Assembly: GCF_022760855.1 (NCBI RefSeq)
Contig: NZ_JAKTNR010000002.1
Coordinates: 124,001 to 188,000, forward strand
Direction: 5' to 3'
Origin: Thermus albus
GTDB taxonomy: Bacteria > Deinococcota > Deinococci > Deinococcales > Thermaceae
DNA length: 64,000 nucleotides
Positions within the stretch are counted from its first letter, which is position 1. The number at the start of each line of letters is the position of its first letter. The position numbers and the translations under genes are program-made. This document shows, one piece after another, positions 1-8,536 of the stretch. The notes under the pieces are model-generated. The model was not told the DNA's origin, ran no database searches, and saw only the letters and a list, made by a program, of their open reading frames with translations.

Positions 1-360
1 GTGGATGCGGTCATGGTGGGGGTGGACCGCATGGCCTTGAATGGGGACTTCGCCAACAAGATCGGCACCTACGCCCTGGCGGTCCTGGCCCACCACCACG
101 GGATTCCCTTCTACGCCGCTTTGCCCCTCTCTTCCGTGGACCCCAGCCTGGAAACCGGGGAGGGCATCCCCATTGAGGAGCGCCCGGCCCAGGAGCTCCT
201 GGAGCTAAAGGGCGTGCGCCTTGCCCCCGAGGGTTTCCCCGCCTACCACCCGGCCTTTGACCTCACGCCCCACCGCTACCTCACGGGGATCGTCACGGAA
301 AAGGGCGTGCTCTACCCTCCCTTTGACGAGGCCTTGCGCCGTGCCTTGGGGTTGGCTTGA
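1..360 (+). CDS. mtnA: S-methyl-5-thioribose-1-phosphate isomerase, C-terminal part
   Basis: The last 119 codons of a gene that begins before the window. MtnA converts methylthioribose-1-phosphate to methylthioribulose-1-phosphate in methionine salvage. The visible part carries the family signature [17 protein letters not shown] (about residues 7-23 of the fragment), whose Asp belongs to the active site, followed by the usual Rossmann-like tail with the [10 protein letters not shown] and LYPPF stretches. The GTG at base 1 is an internal codon, not a start. The stop at 358-360 overlaps the likely start of comF, so the two are probably co-transcribed. The identification is firm; the N-terminal half cannot be seen. 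Confidence 0.93.
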   Translation: MDAVMVGVDRMALNGDFANKIGTYALAVLAHHHGIPFYAALPLSSVDPSLETGEGIPIEERPAQELLELKGVRLAPEGFPAYHPAFDLTPHRYLTGIVTEKGVLYPPFDEALRRALGLA

Positions 361-955
361 GGCCCTTTTGGGGCACACCTGCCCGGGATGCGGGGGCAGG
401 TTGGATGCGCCTCTCCTTTGTCAACGTTGCCGCCAGGGCCTACGGGCTTTCGCTGGGCCAGGCGTGGTCTACCTAGGCCTCTATAGCCGTATGGGAGGGG
501 TGGTACGGGCCTTGAAGTACCGGAGGCGGTTCGCCCTGGCTACCCTTCTGGCAAAGCCCCTGGCGGAGGGGATCCGGGCCCAGGGTTGGGAGCTGGAGGG
601 GATCACGGCAGTGCCCACCCTCTTCCCCCGTCTCCTCCTGAGGGGGTATAACCCTCCGGAACTGGTGGCCCGGGAGGTGGCCAGGCGGCTTGGCGTGCCG
701 TACCGGAGGGTTCTGAGGCGCACCCGTTACACCCCAAGCCAGCCCACCCGGGGCCGGGCTCGAGGGCGCTTGCCCCAGGACCTCTTCGCCCCGTCTCTTT
801 CCGTGAAGGGAAACTGGCTTTTGCTGGACGACGTCTTAACCAGCGGGGCCACCTTCCTTAGGGCCAAGGAGGCCCTTTTGCGGGCGGGGGCGAGCCAGGT
901 CTACGGGGCCTTCCTGGCGGTGCGGGACCCCGGGGCCCTGGGCCCTTACCGCTAA
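341..955 (+). CDS. comF: ComF-family phosphoribosyltransferase-like competence protein
   Basis: A protein of about 204 aa with an N-terminal zinc finger of two CxxC pairs (CPGCGG, CQRCR) and a C-terminal phosphoribosyltransferase fold with the PRPP-binding motif [12 protein letters not shown]. ComF proteins take part in DNA uptake and transformation; Thermus is naturally competent. GTG at 341 gives [10 protein letters not shown] ahead of the finger and overlaps mtnA by 20 bp. A TTG at 368 would start just before the finger, so the start is uncertain. The open frame extends further upstream to 221 only because of the GC-rich mtnA shadow. The gene is the last of the mtnA transcript. Confidence 0.85.
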   Translation: MPWGWLEALLGHTCPGCGGRLDAPLLCQRCRQGLRAFAGPGVVYLGLYSRMGGVVRALKYRRRFALATLLAKPLAEGIRAQGWELEGITAVPTLFPRLLLRGYNPPELVAREVARRLGVPYRRVLRRTRYTPSQPTRGRARGRLPQDLFAPSLSVKGNWLLLDDVLTSGATFLRAKEALLRAGASQVYGAFLAVRDPGALGPYR

Positions 956-978
956 GGCCACACTCTCGTTCCCCGGGG

Positions 979-993
979 CTCCTAGACTAGGAG
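979..993. promoter_or_regulatory. Perfect 15-bp inverted repeat containing a -10-like TAGACT
   Basis: CTCCTAG at 979-985 and CTAGGAG at 987-993 are perfect inverted arms around a single A. The sequence includes TAGACT (983-988), a plausible -10 for the gene starting at 1014. It could be an operator over a promoter, or chance symmetry around the -10. Confidence 0.3.
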
Positions 994-1013
994 GGTAGAG
1001 GGGGTGGGTTTCC

Positions 1014-1412
1014 GTGAGAAAGATCCGCCGCCTGGAAGACCTTCTGCCCCACCTCCGGGAAGGCCGCTACCGCCTTGGGCCCCACGTGGCCAAGCACATG
1101 CTACAGGAGGGCTTCACCGAGCTGGATGTGCTCAGGGCCTTGGAATGGGGCCGGGAGTTGGCCATCTACCCCGAGGACCAGAGGATGCTGGTCTTGGGCT
1201 ACATGGTCTTTCCCCCGCGCCTGAGGCTTCCCCTGCATGTGGTGCTGGAGTACGCCACGCCCCGGCACGTGGACATCGTGACCGCCTTCATCCCCAAGGA
1301 ACCCTACCGGGTCTACTCCCGGGCCCGGATCGCCGCCATCCTGCGCTTTGACGGGGCCTTGGAGGAGGTGCGCTGGACTAGGCCCAAGGAAGCCTACCCC
1401 GCCTGGGACTAG
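1014..1412 (+). CDS. DUF4258-like small protein
   Basis: A 132-aa basic protein. The block YRLGPHVAKHMLQEGF, followed by LHVVLEYATPRHVDIVTAFIP, matches the layout of the DUF4258 family, small proteins sometimes found next to toxin-antitoxin genes. No partner is visible here, so a toxin role is not supported. The start is a GTG at 1014, preceded by a purine-rich GGAGGG stretch at 990-995 that is rather far away. The stop overlaps the stop of the convergent Fur-family gene by 4 bp. The function is unknown. Confidence 0.6.
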   Translation: MRKIRRLEDLLPHLREGRYRLGPHVAKHMLQEGFTELDVLRALEWGRELAIYPEDQRMLVLGYMVFPPRLRLPLHVVLEYATPRHVDIVTAFIPKEPYRVYSRARIAAILRFDGALEEVRWTRPKEAYPAWD

Positions 1413-1777
1413 GTGCACTCTGGGCAGCGGCCGTAGACCGTGACCTCGTGGCCTTCGGCTAAAAAGCCCGGAGGCAGGTGGCCTTCCAGGGCTAGGTCAC
1501 AGCCCAAAAGCTCGTACACCTTCCCGCAGAGGCGGCAAAGGAAGTGGTGATGGTGTTCCCGGCCTGCGGGTTCGTACCGGGGGGGTTCGCCGGGAAGGAC
1601 CACGGGGATTAGGAAGCCCTCCTCCACCAAGCCCTTTAGGGTGCGGTACACGGTGGCCAGGCCCAAGGAGGGGACCTTCCTCTTGGCCAGCTCCAGGACC
1701 TCTTGGGGGGAGAGGGGCCGGCCTGCCTCTAAAAAGGTTTCCCGGATGGCCCGCCGCTGCCGGGTGGAGCGCTCCAT
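1409..1777 (-). CDS. Fur-family metal-dependent transcriptional repressor
   Basis: A 122-aa protein of the Fur/PerR/Zur family. The N-terminal winged helix contains TVYRTL (residues 42-47). The dimerisation domain has HHHHF (75-79) and two CxxC pairs (C81/C84 and C118/C121) that would hold the structural zinc. Which metal or peroxide it senses cannot be read from the sequence. The ATG at 1777 lies 6 bases after a -10 element TATTCT (1789-1784 on this strand) with ATGAAA 17 bp further up, so the mRNA is probably leaderless. It is divergent from the YibE/F gene; the 57-bp spacer contains a palindrome that could be its own operator. Confidence 0.88.
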   Translation of the reverse strand: MERSTRQRRAIRETFLEAGRPLSPQEVLELAKRKVPSLGLATVYRTLKGLVEEGFLIPVVLPGEPPRYEPAGREHHHHFLCRLCGKVYELLGCDLALEGHLPPGFLAEGHEVTVYGRCPECT

Positions 1778-1783
1778 GATCCC

Positions 1784-1828
1784 AGAATAGCAATCTGAGA
1801 AAAAGTTTTCATCCTTCCAGGGTAAAGT
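1784..1828. promoter_or_regulatory. Divergent promoter region with candidate Fur-family operator
   Basis: Two -10 elements face away from each other: TATTCT (minus, 1789-1784) for the Fur-family gene and TAAAGT (plus, 1823-1828) for the YibE/F gene, each exactly 6 bases from its ATG. Between them lies GAAAA-AG-TTTTC (1799-1810), a perfect palindrome with a 2-bp spacer inside a longer imperfect one. Fur-family repressors commonly regulate themselves from such sites; binding is inferred. Confidence 0.5.
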
Positions 1829-1834
1829 GGCGGC

Positions 1835-2851
1835 ATGCGCTTGGGGGTTCTCCTATGTTTGCTCCTCCTTCCCGCCTTGGCCCAGGGCGAAGGGAGGTAC
1901 CTGGTGGGTCGCCTGGTGGCCCTCGAGCCCCAAGGGGGCGTGGCTCTGGTGGAGGTGGGGGGCAGGAGGCTTCCGGCCCTCCTCCCCGTGGATGGCGGCC
2001 AGTACCGCGTGGGCCAGCGGGTGGTCCTCTACCAGGAGGGGGGCAGGACCTATGTGACCGAGCCCGACCGCATCCCCTGGCTTCTTGGTCTTTTGGGCCT
2101 GTTCGCCTTCCTGGCGGCCCTCTTGGGCCGGGGCAAGGGGGTTAGGGGGCTTGTGGGCACCTTTTTGAGCCTTTTGGTGGTGGTCTACTTTGTGGTTCCC
2201 AGGGTGGCGGCTGGGGGGAACCCGCTTCTTTACGCCTTTTTGGGAAGCCTGGGGGTACTTCTTCTCACCGTGTACCTGGTCCACGGGGTAAACCGCAAGA
2301 CCACCGCCGCCCTTTTGGGCACCCTGGCCTCGGTGGCCTTGGTCCTCCTCTTGGCCCTCTTCTTCACCCGGGTCCTGAGGTTCACGGGCCTGGCCTCGGA
2401 GGAGGCCCTCCTCCTGAGGCAATGGGGTGGGGTGGACCTGGTCTCCCTCTTCTTGGCGGGGGTGGTGGTGGGGGCCTTGGGGGCCTTGACCGACGTGACC
2501 GTGACCCAGGCGGCGGTGGTCCAGGCCTTGGCCCACGCCAACCCCCGCTTTGGCCTTGGGGAGCTTTACCGGAGGGGCATGGAGGTGGGCTACGACCACA
2601 TGGGTAGCCTGGTGAACACCCTGGTCTTGGCCTACGCCGCAGGCTCCTTACCCCTTTTCCTCCTCCTCACCAAGGACCCCACCCCCTTGCGCTTCCTCCT
2701 CAATACCGAGCCCTTTGCCGCCGAGATGGTCTCCATGGTGCTGGGTTCCTTGGGGCTTCTTCTGGCGGTACCCCTCACCACCTTGGTGGCCGCCTGGGCC
2801 TTCCAGGGGGGGAAAGGGGGACCGCCGGAGGCCCACGGCTACCCCCACTGA
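1835..2851 (+). CDS. YibE/F-like polytopic membrane protein
   Basis: A 338-aa protein with an N-terminal signal peptide (LGVLLCLLLLPALAQG, cleavage near residue 17), a small beta-rich extracytoplasmic segment (about 18-80) and seven or eight hydrophobic segments. GALTDVTVTQAA and YDHMGSLVNTLVLAYAAG are typical of the YibE/F family, whose function is unsettled. ATG at 1835 follows TAAAGT by 6 bases, so the gene is probably transcribed leaderless. It is divergent from a Fur-family regulator, which may control it, and is followed 18 bp later by sbcD. Confidence 0.8.
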   Translation: MRLGVLLCLLLLPALAQGEGRYLVGRLVALEPQGGVALVEVGGRRLPALLPVDGGQYRVGQRVVLYQEGGRTYVTEPDRIPWLLGLLGLFAFLAALLGRGKGVRGLVGTFLSLLVVVYFVVPRVAAGGNPLLYAFLGSLGVLLLTVYLVHGVNRKTTAALLGTLASVALVLLLALFFTRVLRFTGLASEEALLLRQWGGVDLVSLFLAGVVVGALGALTDVTVTQAAVVQALAHANPRFGLGELYRRGMEVGYDHMGSLVNTLVLAYAAGSLPLFLLLTKDPTPLRFLLNTEPFAAEMVSMVLGSLGLLLAVPLTTLVAAWAFQGGKGGPPEAHGYPH

Positions 2852-2869
2852 GCCTTGGGCAGGGGTAGT

Positions 2870-4000
2870 ATGGAATGCGTGCGGCTCCTCCATACCGCGG
2901 ACTGGCACCTGGGCAAGGTATTAAAGGGCGTGGACCGAACCCCGGAGATCGGGGAGGCCCTGAAGGCCCTTTTGGAGGTGGTGGCCAAGGAAGGGGTGGA
3001 CCTGGTGGTGATCTCGGGGGACCTCTTTGACCGCCCTCAGGTATCCGCCGAGGCCGAGGCCATGGCGGTGGAATTTTTCCTGCGCCTTAGGGAGCTTGGG
3101 GTTCCCGCCTTGGTCATCGCCGGCAACCATGACCCCAAGGAGCGCCTCGAGGCCCTCTCCCCCCTCTTGGCCCTGGCGGGGGCGGAGGTGAGGGGGAAGC
3201 CCCTTTTCCGGGAGGAAGGGGGTGTGGTCCGGGTGGGGGACCTCGAGGCGGCCCTCCTTCCCTTTGTTTCCGAGCGCATCCTGGTGAAAAAGGTCCTGCA
3301 AGAGGCCGAGGAGCGCCACCGCACCTACGCCGAGGCCATGCGCCGCATTCTGGACAACTTGAGAAGCCCCTTGATGCTGGGGCATTTTGCCCTGGAGGGG
3401 GTGCGGCCGGGGGGAGGGGAGTTCGCCTTCCACCTCACGGGTAGCTACGCCGTGCCCCCTTCCGCCCTGCCCCTGGGGGCCCGCTACGTGGCTCTGGGCC
3501 ACATCCACCGCCAGCAGCAGGTTTCCGAGGCCCCGGTGGCTTGGTATTCGGGAAGCCTCATTCAGCTGGACTTCGGGGAGGGGGAGGAGGCGGAGCGGGG
3601 GGCCTTGCTGGTGGAGGTGCCCGAACGGGGACCGGTCCAGGCCTATCCCCTACGGGAGCGGTGGGGTAAGCCCCTTAGAACCTTCCGCCTGAAGCCCGAG
3701 GAGCTGGACGGCAGGCTTCCCGAGCTGGAGCGATTTCCCGGCTACCTCAGGCTGGTGGTGGAGGGCCGGCTTTCCCCAGCGGTGAAGGAGAGGCTCTTCC
3801 AGGGGCTTCCCCATCTCCTGGCGGTGGAGACCCTGGGAGGGCTGGAGGATGGAGAGATGGGCTCGGCTCCGGAACTGGGCTTGGTGGAGGCCTACGAACG
3901 CTATCTGAGGGAGCGGGGGCGCCAGGAGGAGGCGCTTTTGGAGCGGTTTGGCCAGGTGCTTAAGGAGGTGGAGCTTGAGGCCCTTGCGCCTGGAGCTTGA
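2870..4000 (+). CDS. sbcD: SbcCD nuclease, subunit D (Mre11-type exonuclease)
   Basis: A 376-aa calcineurin-like phosphoesterase, the nuclease half of SbcCD, which opens hairpins and processes double-strand ends. The five metal-binding motifs are in order: HTADWHLG, SGDLFD, GNHDPKE, GHFAL and ALGHIH. ATG 2870 gives MECVRLLHTADWHLG and has a purine-rich site AGGGG just upstream; an in-frame TTG at 2855 would only add five residues. The 3' end overlaps the sbcC start by 26 bp, so the two subunits are translationally linked. Confidence 0.95.
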   Translation: MECVRLLHTADWHLGKVLKGVDRTPEIGEALKALLEVVAKEGVDLVVISGDLFDRPQVSAEAEAMAVEFFLRLRELGVPALVIAGNHDPKERLEALSPLLALAGAEVRGKPLFREEGGVVRVGDLEAALLPFVSERILVKKVLQEAEERHRTYAEAMRRILDNLRSPLMLGHFALEGVRPGGGEFAFHLTGSYAVPPSALPLGARYVALGHIHRQQQVSEAPVAWYSGSLIQLDFGEGEEAERGALLVEVPERGPVQAYPLRERWGKPLRTFRLKPEELDGRLPELERFPGYLRLVVEGRLSPAVKERLFQGLPHLLAVETLGGLEDGEMGSAPELGLVEAYERYLRERGRQEEALLERFGQVLKEVELEALAPGA

Positions 4001-6935
4001 GGGGTTTGGCCCCTATCGGGAGCGGCAGGGGGTGGACTTCTCCGACGTGGAGCTTTTCGCCATCACCGGGCCCACGGGAAGCGGGAAGAGCACCCTTCTA
4101 GACGCCATCGCCTTCGCCCTTTATGGCCTCGTGCCCCGGGTGGGGCGGAACGTGGGAAGCCTGGTCCACCCTGCCGCCAGCGAGGCCCGGGTGCGCCTCA
4201 CCTTCCAGGTGGGGGGAAGGGTCTATAGGGTGGAACGGGTCCGGGGAAGGAGGAGCGAGGGCCGGCTGTTCCAGGTGGAGCCCGCCGGGGAGAAGCTTCT
4301 CCCCCTGGAGACCCTGGAGGCCCTGAACCGGACCTTGGAGGAACTTTTGGGCCTCACCTACGAGGCCTTCACCCGGGCCCTTCTCCTTCCCCAGGGGGAG
4401 TTTGACCGTTTCCTTAAGGGGGAGGCCAAGGAAAGGCGGAGGATCCTCCTGGACCTCTTTGAGCTTTCCCGGCTGGATAGGGCCCGGGAAAAGGCGGCCT
4501 CCCGCAAGGCGGCCCTCTTGGAGGAGAAGGGCCGGCTGGAGGGGGAGCTTTTGGGGCTTCGTGAGGCGAGCCTCGAGGCCAAGGAGGAGCTGGAGAAGGG
4601 GCTGGCCGATCTATCCCAGGAGATTGCCCGCCTTTTTCAGGAGAAGAAGCAGCTGGAAAAAGGGCTTGCCGAGGGGAGGGACCTAGAGTCCCTTCTTAAG
4701 CGCCTAAGGGAGTTGGAAGGCCGCTTAAACCGCCTTAAGGCGGAGGCCCCCCGCATGGCGGAGGTGGAGGAAAGGCTTAAGAAGGCGGAGGAGGCGGAAA
4801 AGGCCTTGCCCCTTTGGCAAGACCTCAGGCGGAAGGAGGAGGCCTTGGCGGCCACCCAGATGGAACTCCAAAGGGTGCGGGCCCGGCTTGAGGAGCTGGC
4901 AAGGGACCGCCAGGCCCTGGCCTTTGACCCGGAAACCCTAAGGGAGGCACGGGAGGCCCTTTTGGAGGCCAAAGGGCTTGAGGCCCTCGAGGCCCTTTGG
5001 CGCCGGGTGGGGGTGAAGGAGCACCCCGCCCCCAGGGTGGGGCTTTCCCCCGAGGCCTATGTGGAGGCCTTGGAGTCCCTGCTTCGGGAGGAGGCCCTTT
5101 TGGCGGAGAGGGAGCGGGGGCTGGCCCGCCTGGTGGAGGGGCAAAGGCGGCTTAAGGAAAAGGAGGAGGCCTTAAGGCAACTTAAGGAGGCCCTGGAGCG
5201 CCTGGTGGCGGAGGGGGGGCAGGCCCGGGCCCAGGCGGAGGCCCTGGAGGAGGCCCGGAAGGGGGCCGAGGCCCACCGGCTTGGGCTGGAGCTGGAGGAG
5301 ATCGGGAGGCGAAGGAGGCTTTTGGAGGAGGAAAAAAAGCGCCTGGAGGCGGAGCTCGCCCACCTGACCCAGGAGGAGAAGCGGCTTGGGCTTCTTGCCT
5401 ACCGCGATCTTCTGCGCCCGGGGGAGCCCTGCCCCCTGTGCGGCGGCGTGGTCCGCGCCCTGCCCCCGGTGCCGGAGGGGCTCGGGGCCTCCGGCCTCAG
5501 GAAGAGGCGGGAGGAGGGGGAGAAGGCCTTGCGGGAGGTCCTGACCCGGCTTGGGGCCCTGGCGGAGGAGGAGAGGGCCAAGCGGGAGGCCCTAAAGGCC
5601 CTGGGGGTTCCACCCCGCCCCGGCGATCCCAAGGCCCTGGAGGAGGAGCTTCAGGGGGCGCAAGCGAGGCTTCAGGAGCTTAGGGAACGGTATAGGGAAA
5701 AACAGGGGGAGGCCCGGGCCCTCGAGGAGGAGTTGAAGCGGCTGTCCCAGGAGTTGGAGCATGGGCGCCGGGAGCTTTCCGGCCTGGAGGGGGAGGTAGG
5801 GGCCCTAACGGATCTCGGCAAACAAGAAGCGGCCTGGGAAAGGGTCCGGGAAGCCTTGGCCTCCTTGCGGTGGGAGAAGGAGGCCTTGGGGGCTGGGCTT
5901 TACCGCCTGCTTTGGGAAAAGACGGGGGGGAGGCCGGTGGGGGAGCACATCGGGCAGCTTTCCCGAAGGCTGGAGGAGCTGGAAAAAAAGGAAGGGCTGG
6001 ACCGCCAACTGGCCCAGGCCCTGGAGGAGGTTTCCCGGACCCTGGCGGGGCTTTCGGCCCAAGAGAAGGAGCAGGAAAAGGCCCTGGAGGAGGCCAAGAG
6101 CCGGGTCTTAGGCCTGATGCCCGAGGAGGAGGCCAAGGCCCTCTACCTCTCCCCTGAGGAGCGGGAGGCCTTGGCGAAGAGGGTCCGGGTCCACCGGGAG
6201 GAGCTTTCCCAGGTGGAGGCCCTCCTGGTGGAGGTGGAAAAGGAGGTCAGGGCCCGTTTTCCCGGTCCCCTCCCTTCCGTGGAGGAGGTGGAGGCCCGGC
6301 TGCGGGAGGTGGAGGCGCGGCTTTCCCAGGTGCAGGAGGACCTCCAGGGCAAGATGGGGAAAAAGGCCGTTTTGGAAGAGCGGCTAGAGGCCATGGAGGA
6401 AAAGCTCAAGCACCGCCAGGCGCTTGAGGCCCGTCTGGCGGAGGTGGTGCGGGAGGTGGACCTATGGGAAAAGCTGGCCTTTGACCTGCAGCAGAACAAC
6501 TTCCCCGCCTACCTCCTGGGCCTCAGGCAGAGGAGCCTGGTGGAGCGGGCGGATGAGCTCATGGCCACCCTTTCCGCGGGCCGCTACCGCCTCCGCTCCA
6601 AGGAGGACGAGTACCAGGTCCTGGACCTCTGGACGGAGGCGGTGCGTCCGGTGAAGACCCTTTCCGGAGGGGAAAGCTTCCTGGCTAGCCTCTCCTTGGC
6701 CCTGGCCCTTTCCGAGGAGCTTTCCCGGGGGCGGCTTGGGGCCCTCTTTTTGGACGAGGGCTTCGGCACCGTGGACCCCGAGACCTTGGAGGTGGTGGCG
6801 GGGGTGTTGGAAGGCCTCCCCACCCGGGGGCGGCTGGTGGGGATCGTGACCCATGTGGAGGCCTTGGCGGAGAGGCTTCCGGCAAGGCTTCGGGTGCGCA
6901 AACACCCTTCGGGGAGCCGGGTGGAGTGGGCCTAG
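3975..6935 (+). CDS. sbcC: SbcCD nuclease, subunit C (SMC-like ATPase)
   Basis: A 986-aa Rad50/SbcC ATPase. Walker A GPTGSGKS lies at residues 32-39. Two long Glu/Leu/Lys-rich coiled coils flank the zinc hook CPLC at 486-489. The ABC signature LSGGESFLASLSLA (near 895) and Walker B ALFLDEGFGTVD (near 925) lie in the C-terminal lobe. TTG 3975 is preferred because it has a GGAGGTGG site about 10 bases upstream and starts MRPLRLELEGFGPY, the usual N-terminus; the open frame runs back to 3948. The order sbcD-sbcC with overlap is the classical operon. Confidence 0.95.
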   Translation: MRPLRLELEGFGPYRERQGVDFSDVELFAITGPTGSGKSTLLDAIAFALYGLVPRVGRNVGSLVHPAASEARVRLTFQVGGRVYRVERVRGRRSEGRLFQVEPAGEKLLPLETLEALNRTLEELLGLTYEAFTRALLLPQGEFDRFLKGEAKERRRILLDLFELSRLDRAREKAASRKAALLEEKGRLEGELLGLREASLEAKEELEKGLADLSQEIARLFQEKKQLEKGLAEGRDLESLLKRLRELEGRLNRLKAEAPRMAEVEERLKKAEEAEKALPLWQDLRRKEEALAATQMELQRVRARLEELARDRQALAFDPETLREAREALLEAKGLEALEALWRRVGVKEHPAPRVGLSPEAYVEALESLLREEALLAERERGLARLVEGQRRLKEKEEALRQLKEALERLVAEGGQARAQAEALEEARKGAEAHRLGLELEEIGRRRRLLEEEKKRLEAELAHLTQEEKRLGLLAYRDLLRPGEPCPLCGGVVRALPPVPEGLGASGLRKRREEGEKALREVLTRLGALAEEERAKREALKALGVPPRPGDPKALEEELQGAQARLQELRERYREKQGEARALEEELKRLSQELEHGRRELSGLEGEVGALTDLGKQEAAWERVREALASLRWEKEALGAGLYRLLWEKTGGRPVGEHIGQLSRRLEELEKKEGLDRQLAQALEEVSRTLAGLSAQEKEQEKALEEAKSRVLGLMPEEEAKALYLSPEEREALAKRVRVHREELSQVEALLVEVEKEVRARFPGPLPSVEEVEARLREVEARLSQVQEDLQGKMGKKAVLEERLEAMEEKLKHRQALEARLAEVVREVDLWEKLAFDLQQNNFPAYLLGLRQRSLVERADELMATLSAGRYRLRSKEDEYQVLDLWTEAVRPVKTLSGGESFLASLSLALALSEELSRGRLGALFLDEGFGTVDPETLEVVAGVLEGLPTRGRLVGIVTHVEALAERLPARLRVRKHPSGSRVEWA

Positions 6936-7078
6936 GGCCGGGCTTGGTTTAGGGACGGGATGGGGTAAATAAGCGGAAAGGGTCTTTTGTCTCTACCCCA
7001 CAAGATACCTAGGGGGATAGGGTGGAAAAGGCCCGCAAACCCCCTTTGCTCCCTTCCCGCCGGGCATGGAGGTGCGCC

Positions 7079-7456
7079 ATGAAAAAGGCCAAGGACATCA
7101 TGTCCACCGAGGTGGTGAAGATCCAGGGTTCGGCCACGGTGAAGGAGGCCATCAACCTCATGAAGGAGACGGGCCTTAGGGCCCTCATCGTGGACCGGCG
7201 CAACGAGGAGGACGCCTACGGCATCATCACCGAGACCGACATTGTCTACAAGGTCATCGCCTACGGCAAGGACCCCAGCACGGTGCAGGTGCACGAGATC
7301 ATGACCAAGCCGGTGATCACCGTAAACCCTGACCTGGGCGTGGAGTACGTGGCCCGGCTTTTTGCCAACACCGGGATCCGCCGGGCACCGGTCATCCAGG
7401 GGGAGGTGATCGGCATCGTTTCCGTGACGGACATCCTGCGCAAGGCGGTCTTCTAA
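7079..7456 (+). CDS. Protein of two CBS domains
   Basis: A 125-aa stand-alone CBS-pair protein: CBS1 from about residue 5 (KDIMSTEVVKIQG) and CBS2 from about 70 (EIMTKPVITVNPD), ending with VTDILRK. CBS pairs bind adenosine nucleotides and usually act as energy sensors; the target here is unknown. ATG 7079 has a strong GGAGGTG site 6 bases upstream, which decides against the in-frame GTG at 7022. The 143-bp leader after sbcC shows only weak promoter candidates. A clear terminator follows at 7470-7500, so the gene is probably a single transcript. Confidence 0.85.
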   Translation: MKKAKDIMSTEVVKIQGSATVKEAINLMKETGLRALIVDRRNEEDAYGIITETDIVYKVIAYGKDPSTVQVHEIMTKPVITVNPDLGVEYVARLFANTGIRRAPVIQGEVIGIVSVTDILRKAVF

Positions 7457-7469
7457 GGCCAAAAGAGGG

Positions 7470-7500
7470 AAGGAGGCCCCCCTTAGGGGGGCTTCTTTTC
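7470..7500 (+). terminator. Rho-independent terminator after the CBS gene
   Basis: CCCCCC (7477-7482) and GGGGGG (7486-7491) pair around a TTA loop; the stem extends through an AGGAGG/CTTCTT base and runs into a T-rich tail TTCTTTTC. Confidence 0.85.
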
Positions 7501-7529
7501 TTGACTTGGTCTAAGGGTTTGGGTAGGCT
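7501..7529 (+). promoter_or_regulatory. Sigma-70-type promoter of the pectinacetylesterase-like gene
   Basis: TTGACT (7501-7506) and TAGGCT (7524-7529) are separated by 17 bp, close to the consensus. Transcription would start about 10 bases before the GGTGGAGG Shine-Dalgarno site of the next gene. The promoter begins immediately after the preceding terminator. Confidence 0.75.
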
Positions 7530-7546
7530 CCTGGTGGAGGTGCAGA

Positions 7547-8536
7547 ATGCGGCGTTTGCTAGCCCTGCTTTTGCTGTTGGGTTTGGCCTTGGCCCAGGGC
7601 CTCGAGGCCCTCTGGAAGGCGGTGGAGGTGCCGGGAGGGGTCTGCTCCGATGGGTCCCCCTATCGGTTTTACGTGAGCCCGGGGGACCCCAAAAAGGTGG
7701 TCATTGATTTCCAGGGAGGCGGGGCCTGCTGGGACGCCGCCACCTGCAGCCCCCAAAGCCAGACCTACCGCAAGCGGGTGGATATTCAGGAGCTTCTTTT
7801 GGCCCAAGGTATATATAACCGCATCAGCGTGGCCAACCCCTTCTATGGTTGGACCCACGTCTTTGTGCCCTACTGCACCGGGGATCTCCATGTGGGCCGG
7901 GCTACGGTGGACTACGGGGGCTTTAGGGTGCACCACCAGGGGGCCAGGAACGCCTTGGCGGCCTTGGAGTACGTGTTCCGCAACCACACGGACCCGGAAA
8001 GGGTCTTCGTGACCGGTTGCTCCGCTGGGGCCTATGGGGCAGTCTTCTTTGCGGACAAGGTGCTTTCCACCTACAAAAACGCCCAGGTGGCGGTCTGCGG
8101 GGATGCTGGGGTAGGGGTGCGCACCCCGGGCTTCCCGGGCTTTAGCGTCTGGAACCCGCGCCTGCCCGAGCTTTCTGGCCTTTCCCAGAACCCGGAGGTG
8201 GCGGAGATCTACCTGGCCCTGGCGAAGGCCTTCCCCAAGGCCCGCATCGCCCAGTACACCACCCTTTTGGACGGGACCCAGATCTTCTTCTATGGCCTCA
8301 TGAAAGGGGAGAGGAGCCCTTCCGAGGCCACGGCCCGGGAGTGGGCCGAAGGGGCCATGAAGGCCATCCTGGCCCCGGCCCAGGCGGAAAACTACACCTT
8401 CTTTTTAGCCCCGGGGAGCCAGCACTGCATCCTGCCGAGGCCCGAGCTGTACACCTTGAAGGTGGGGGAGGTTTCCTTCCTGGATTGGCTCAGGGCCTTG
8501 GCGGAGGGTAAGGGGGCTCCTAGGGTGCGCCCTTAA
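7547..8536 (+). CDS. Secreted pectinacetylesterase/Notum-like hydrolase
   Basis: A 329-aa protein with a signal peptide (residues 1-16, ending LALAQ) and the fold signature of the PAE/Notum family: QGGGACWD near residue 60, nucleophile Ser159 in TGCSAGAYG, Asp242 in LDGTQ and His293 in GSQHCI. All three triad residues are present, so it is probably an active carboxylesterase acting outside the cytoplasm. Known members deacetylate pectin or remove lipid from Wnt; the Thermus substrate is unknown. Several Cys residues suggest disulfides. It has its own promoter and SD site. Its end overlaps the convergent HExxH gene by 17 bp. Confidence 0.8.
   Translation: MRRLLALLLLLGLALAQGLEALWKAVEVPGGVCSDGSPYRFYVSPGDPKKVVIDFQGGGACWDAATCSPQSQTYRKRVDIQELLLAQGIYNRISVANPFYGWTHVFVPYCTGDLHVGRATVDYGGFRVHHQGARNALAALEYVFRNHTDPERVFVTGCSAGAYGAVFFADKVLSTYKNAQVAVCGDAGVGVRTPGFPGFSVWNPRLPELSGLSQNPEVAEIYLALAKAFPKARIAQYTTLLDGTQIFFYGLMKGERSPSEATAREWAEGAMKAILAPAQAENYTFFLAPGSQHCILPRPELYTLKVGEVSFLDWLRALAEGKGAPRVRP

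Noticed and set aside
1853-2599. Open frame of 248 codons antisense to the YibE/F gene
   Set aside because: It has the same shadow composition (His/Gln/Gly/Pro rich) and no start signal; the membrane protein is on the plus strand.
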